From QAMX01 sp964515055 (GTDB lineage: Bacteria; Bacillota; Clostridia; Oscillospirales; QAMX01): DNA of 14,694 nucleotides. The notes below the pieces were generated by a model that worked only from the letters and a program-made list of their open reading frames with translations, was not told where the DNA came from and made no database searches. Positions within the stretch are counted from its first letter, which is position 1. Each line of letters opens with the position of its first letter. Location of the stretch: positions 1 to 14,694 of the forward strand of contig CAZEUG010000036.1 in the NCBI GenBank assembly GCA_964515055.1, in the 5' to 3' direction. Made by a program: the position numbers and the translations under genes. Below are positions 13,612-14,694 of the stretch, piece after piece.

Positions 13612-14694
13612 GTTATAAAATTGACCTTATAGGTGACACGTTTGACCTTTCTAAATTACCTACGGGTTTTGATATTAAAAACGCAAGGAACTGGAAAAAT
13701 GCAACTGTTGACGATAATATACTAACAGTTTCTGACCCTACAGAGAGTGTTACCTATACTTATGACCTTGGTAATAGCCAAACGACGACTTTTCGTCTTT
13801 TTTGGGATTCCTGCACAATTACAGAAGCTATGATAGCTTCAATTGAAGACCAGGAATATACAAACACTGATATAGAACCTGAAATAACAATTACCTGTGG
13901 CAGTTATACACTTATTTCCGGTACGGACTATACCGTTTCCTATGAGAATAATAAGAATGTAGGTACTGCTACTGCAACTGTTACCGGAAAAGGTGATTTT
14001 TACAAAGGTCGTGTAAGTGTAACTTTCAAAATTGTCAAAGCAAGTCAATCCGCCCCGAGCGGAATTACAAACACAGCCGAAACCATTGACGGAAAAGCCG
14101 ACGGTAAAATCACCGGTGTTACATCCGCAATGGAGTACCGTAAGGACGGCACTACAGACTATACTGCCATCGCCGGTACGGAAATTACCGGTCTTGCAGA
14201 CGGAAAATACTATGTTCGCTATAAGGCAGACGCCAATCACAACGCTTCTGCCGATACGGAAGTAACGATTGCAAAAGGCAGAAAACTGACGGTAACCGTT
14301 CCGACAACTCAGGTGGGATATACATTAACTGTAAATAAAACCGAACTTGTTTGGAACGATAGTGTTACCCTTACATTCGAATTAAAAGAGGGATATTCGA
14401 CACTTGATACCTTTGCAGTTCAGGTAGACGGTACTTCTGTTACACTTGACGCAAACGGACAGTTCACTCTGTCTCCCGCAAGCGGCACACAGACCGTTGT
14501 TGCAACGGATAAAGCAGGAAATGTATCTGCGGAAATGATTGTTACCGTAAATGACGGACACGAAACCGATACCCCTGCAACTTGTATTAAAAAAGCGGTG
14601 TGTAAGCATTGCGGAGTTGAATACGGCGAAGTGGATAACAGCAATCACGACCTTGAAAACATCAAGGGAAGTGCCGCAACTGTGACCGAAACAG
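13533..14694 (+). pseudogene. Leucine-rich-repeat surface protein, 5' truncated and running off the window
   Basis: An uninterrupted frame of 387 codons with no plausible start, continuing past the window end. It begins mid-repeat: CHSNQLTSLDLSKNTALTSQ (residues 1-20) is a bacterial LRR unit, and CHSN recurs 22 residues later. Then come the LRR cap (to about residue 93, with DPTESVTYTYDLGNS), a beta-rich module with SGTDYTVSYENNKNVGTATA (about 94-168), a second module (about 170-247, GLADGKYYVRYKADANHNAS), an Ig-like module (about 250-345), and the start of a Cys module with Cys351, Cys357 and Cys360 (VCKHCGVEYGE). Such proteins are secreted or wall-anchored in gut Clostridia. The signal peptide and most LRRs are missing. 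Codons are more AT-rich (ACA, ATT, AAA) than in the rest of the window. Either a 5'-deleted gene or a misjoined contig end; no internal frameshift is seen. Confidence 0.78.

Noticed and set aside
13839..14648. Minus-strand and alternate-frame ORFs opposite the LRR gene
   Set aside because: The plus-strand frame from 13533 is continuous and carries recognisable LRR and surface-module motifs; the others are shadows.

Overview
The window looks like a chromosomal segment of a GC-rich gut-type Firmicute, probably a Clostridia/Oscillospiraceae-like bacterium. The reasons are the gene families (a two-gene heterodimeric ABC exporter behind a MarR regulator, YlmH, a cytoplasmic GH127 arabinofuranosidase), consensus sigma-A promoters, strong GGAGG ribosome sites, and dispersed 'CTCCCTC...GAGGGAG' intergenic repeats of the kind common in that group. 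The lineage is an inference from style and gene content; no marker gene is present.

Layout. Positions 1-640 are non-coding and repetitive: a dispersed repeat copy, a hairpin element that looks like a terminator, a 37-bp tandem array of 11 units (196-602), and a second dispersed repeat copy. A consensus promoter (667-695) with a perfect 14-bp palindrome over the expected transcription start (697-710) drives a tightly overlapping operon: a MarR-family regulator (737-1222) and two ABC exporter half-transporters (1219-2976 and 2969-4924). The operon ends at a strong intrinsic terminator (4961-4994). A calcium-type P-type ATPase follows on the same strand (5055-7595). It converges on the next operon at a shared bidirectional terminator (7600-7632).

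From 12994 down to 7639 the minus strand carries a closely spaced five-gene operon, read in the order SGNH/GDSL hydrolase, GH127 beta-L-arabinofuranosidase, YlmH (S4-domain RNA-binding protein), xylose-isomerase-like TIM-barrel isomerase/epimerase, MFS transporter. Four of the five fit uptake and intracellular breakdown of a plant arabinofuranoside-containing, possibly acylated, sugar. YlmH, a ribosome-associated factor, is the odd member. A promoter (13038-13066) precedes the operon.

From about 13.1 kb the sequence becomes a mosaic: an inverted third copy of the dispersed repeat (13130-13173), an orphan terminator-like hairpin (13343-13384), a fragment of a TetR regulator (13402 to about 13532), and then, abruptly and in another frame, a headless, more AT-rich leucine-rich-repeat surface protein running off the window end (13533-14694). 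No ATG-initiated reading frame displays either of these last two; both were read directly from the bases. The junction is either a real recombination scar or an assembly artefact.

No tRNA, rRNA, CRISPR array, transposase or phage gene was seen. The best candidates for something unusual are the TetR/LRR junction, the 37-bp array with its gradient of unit types, the dispersed repeat found at both ends of the gene block, and YlmH inside a sugar operon.
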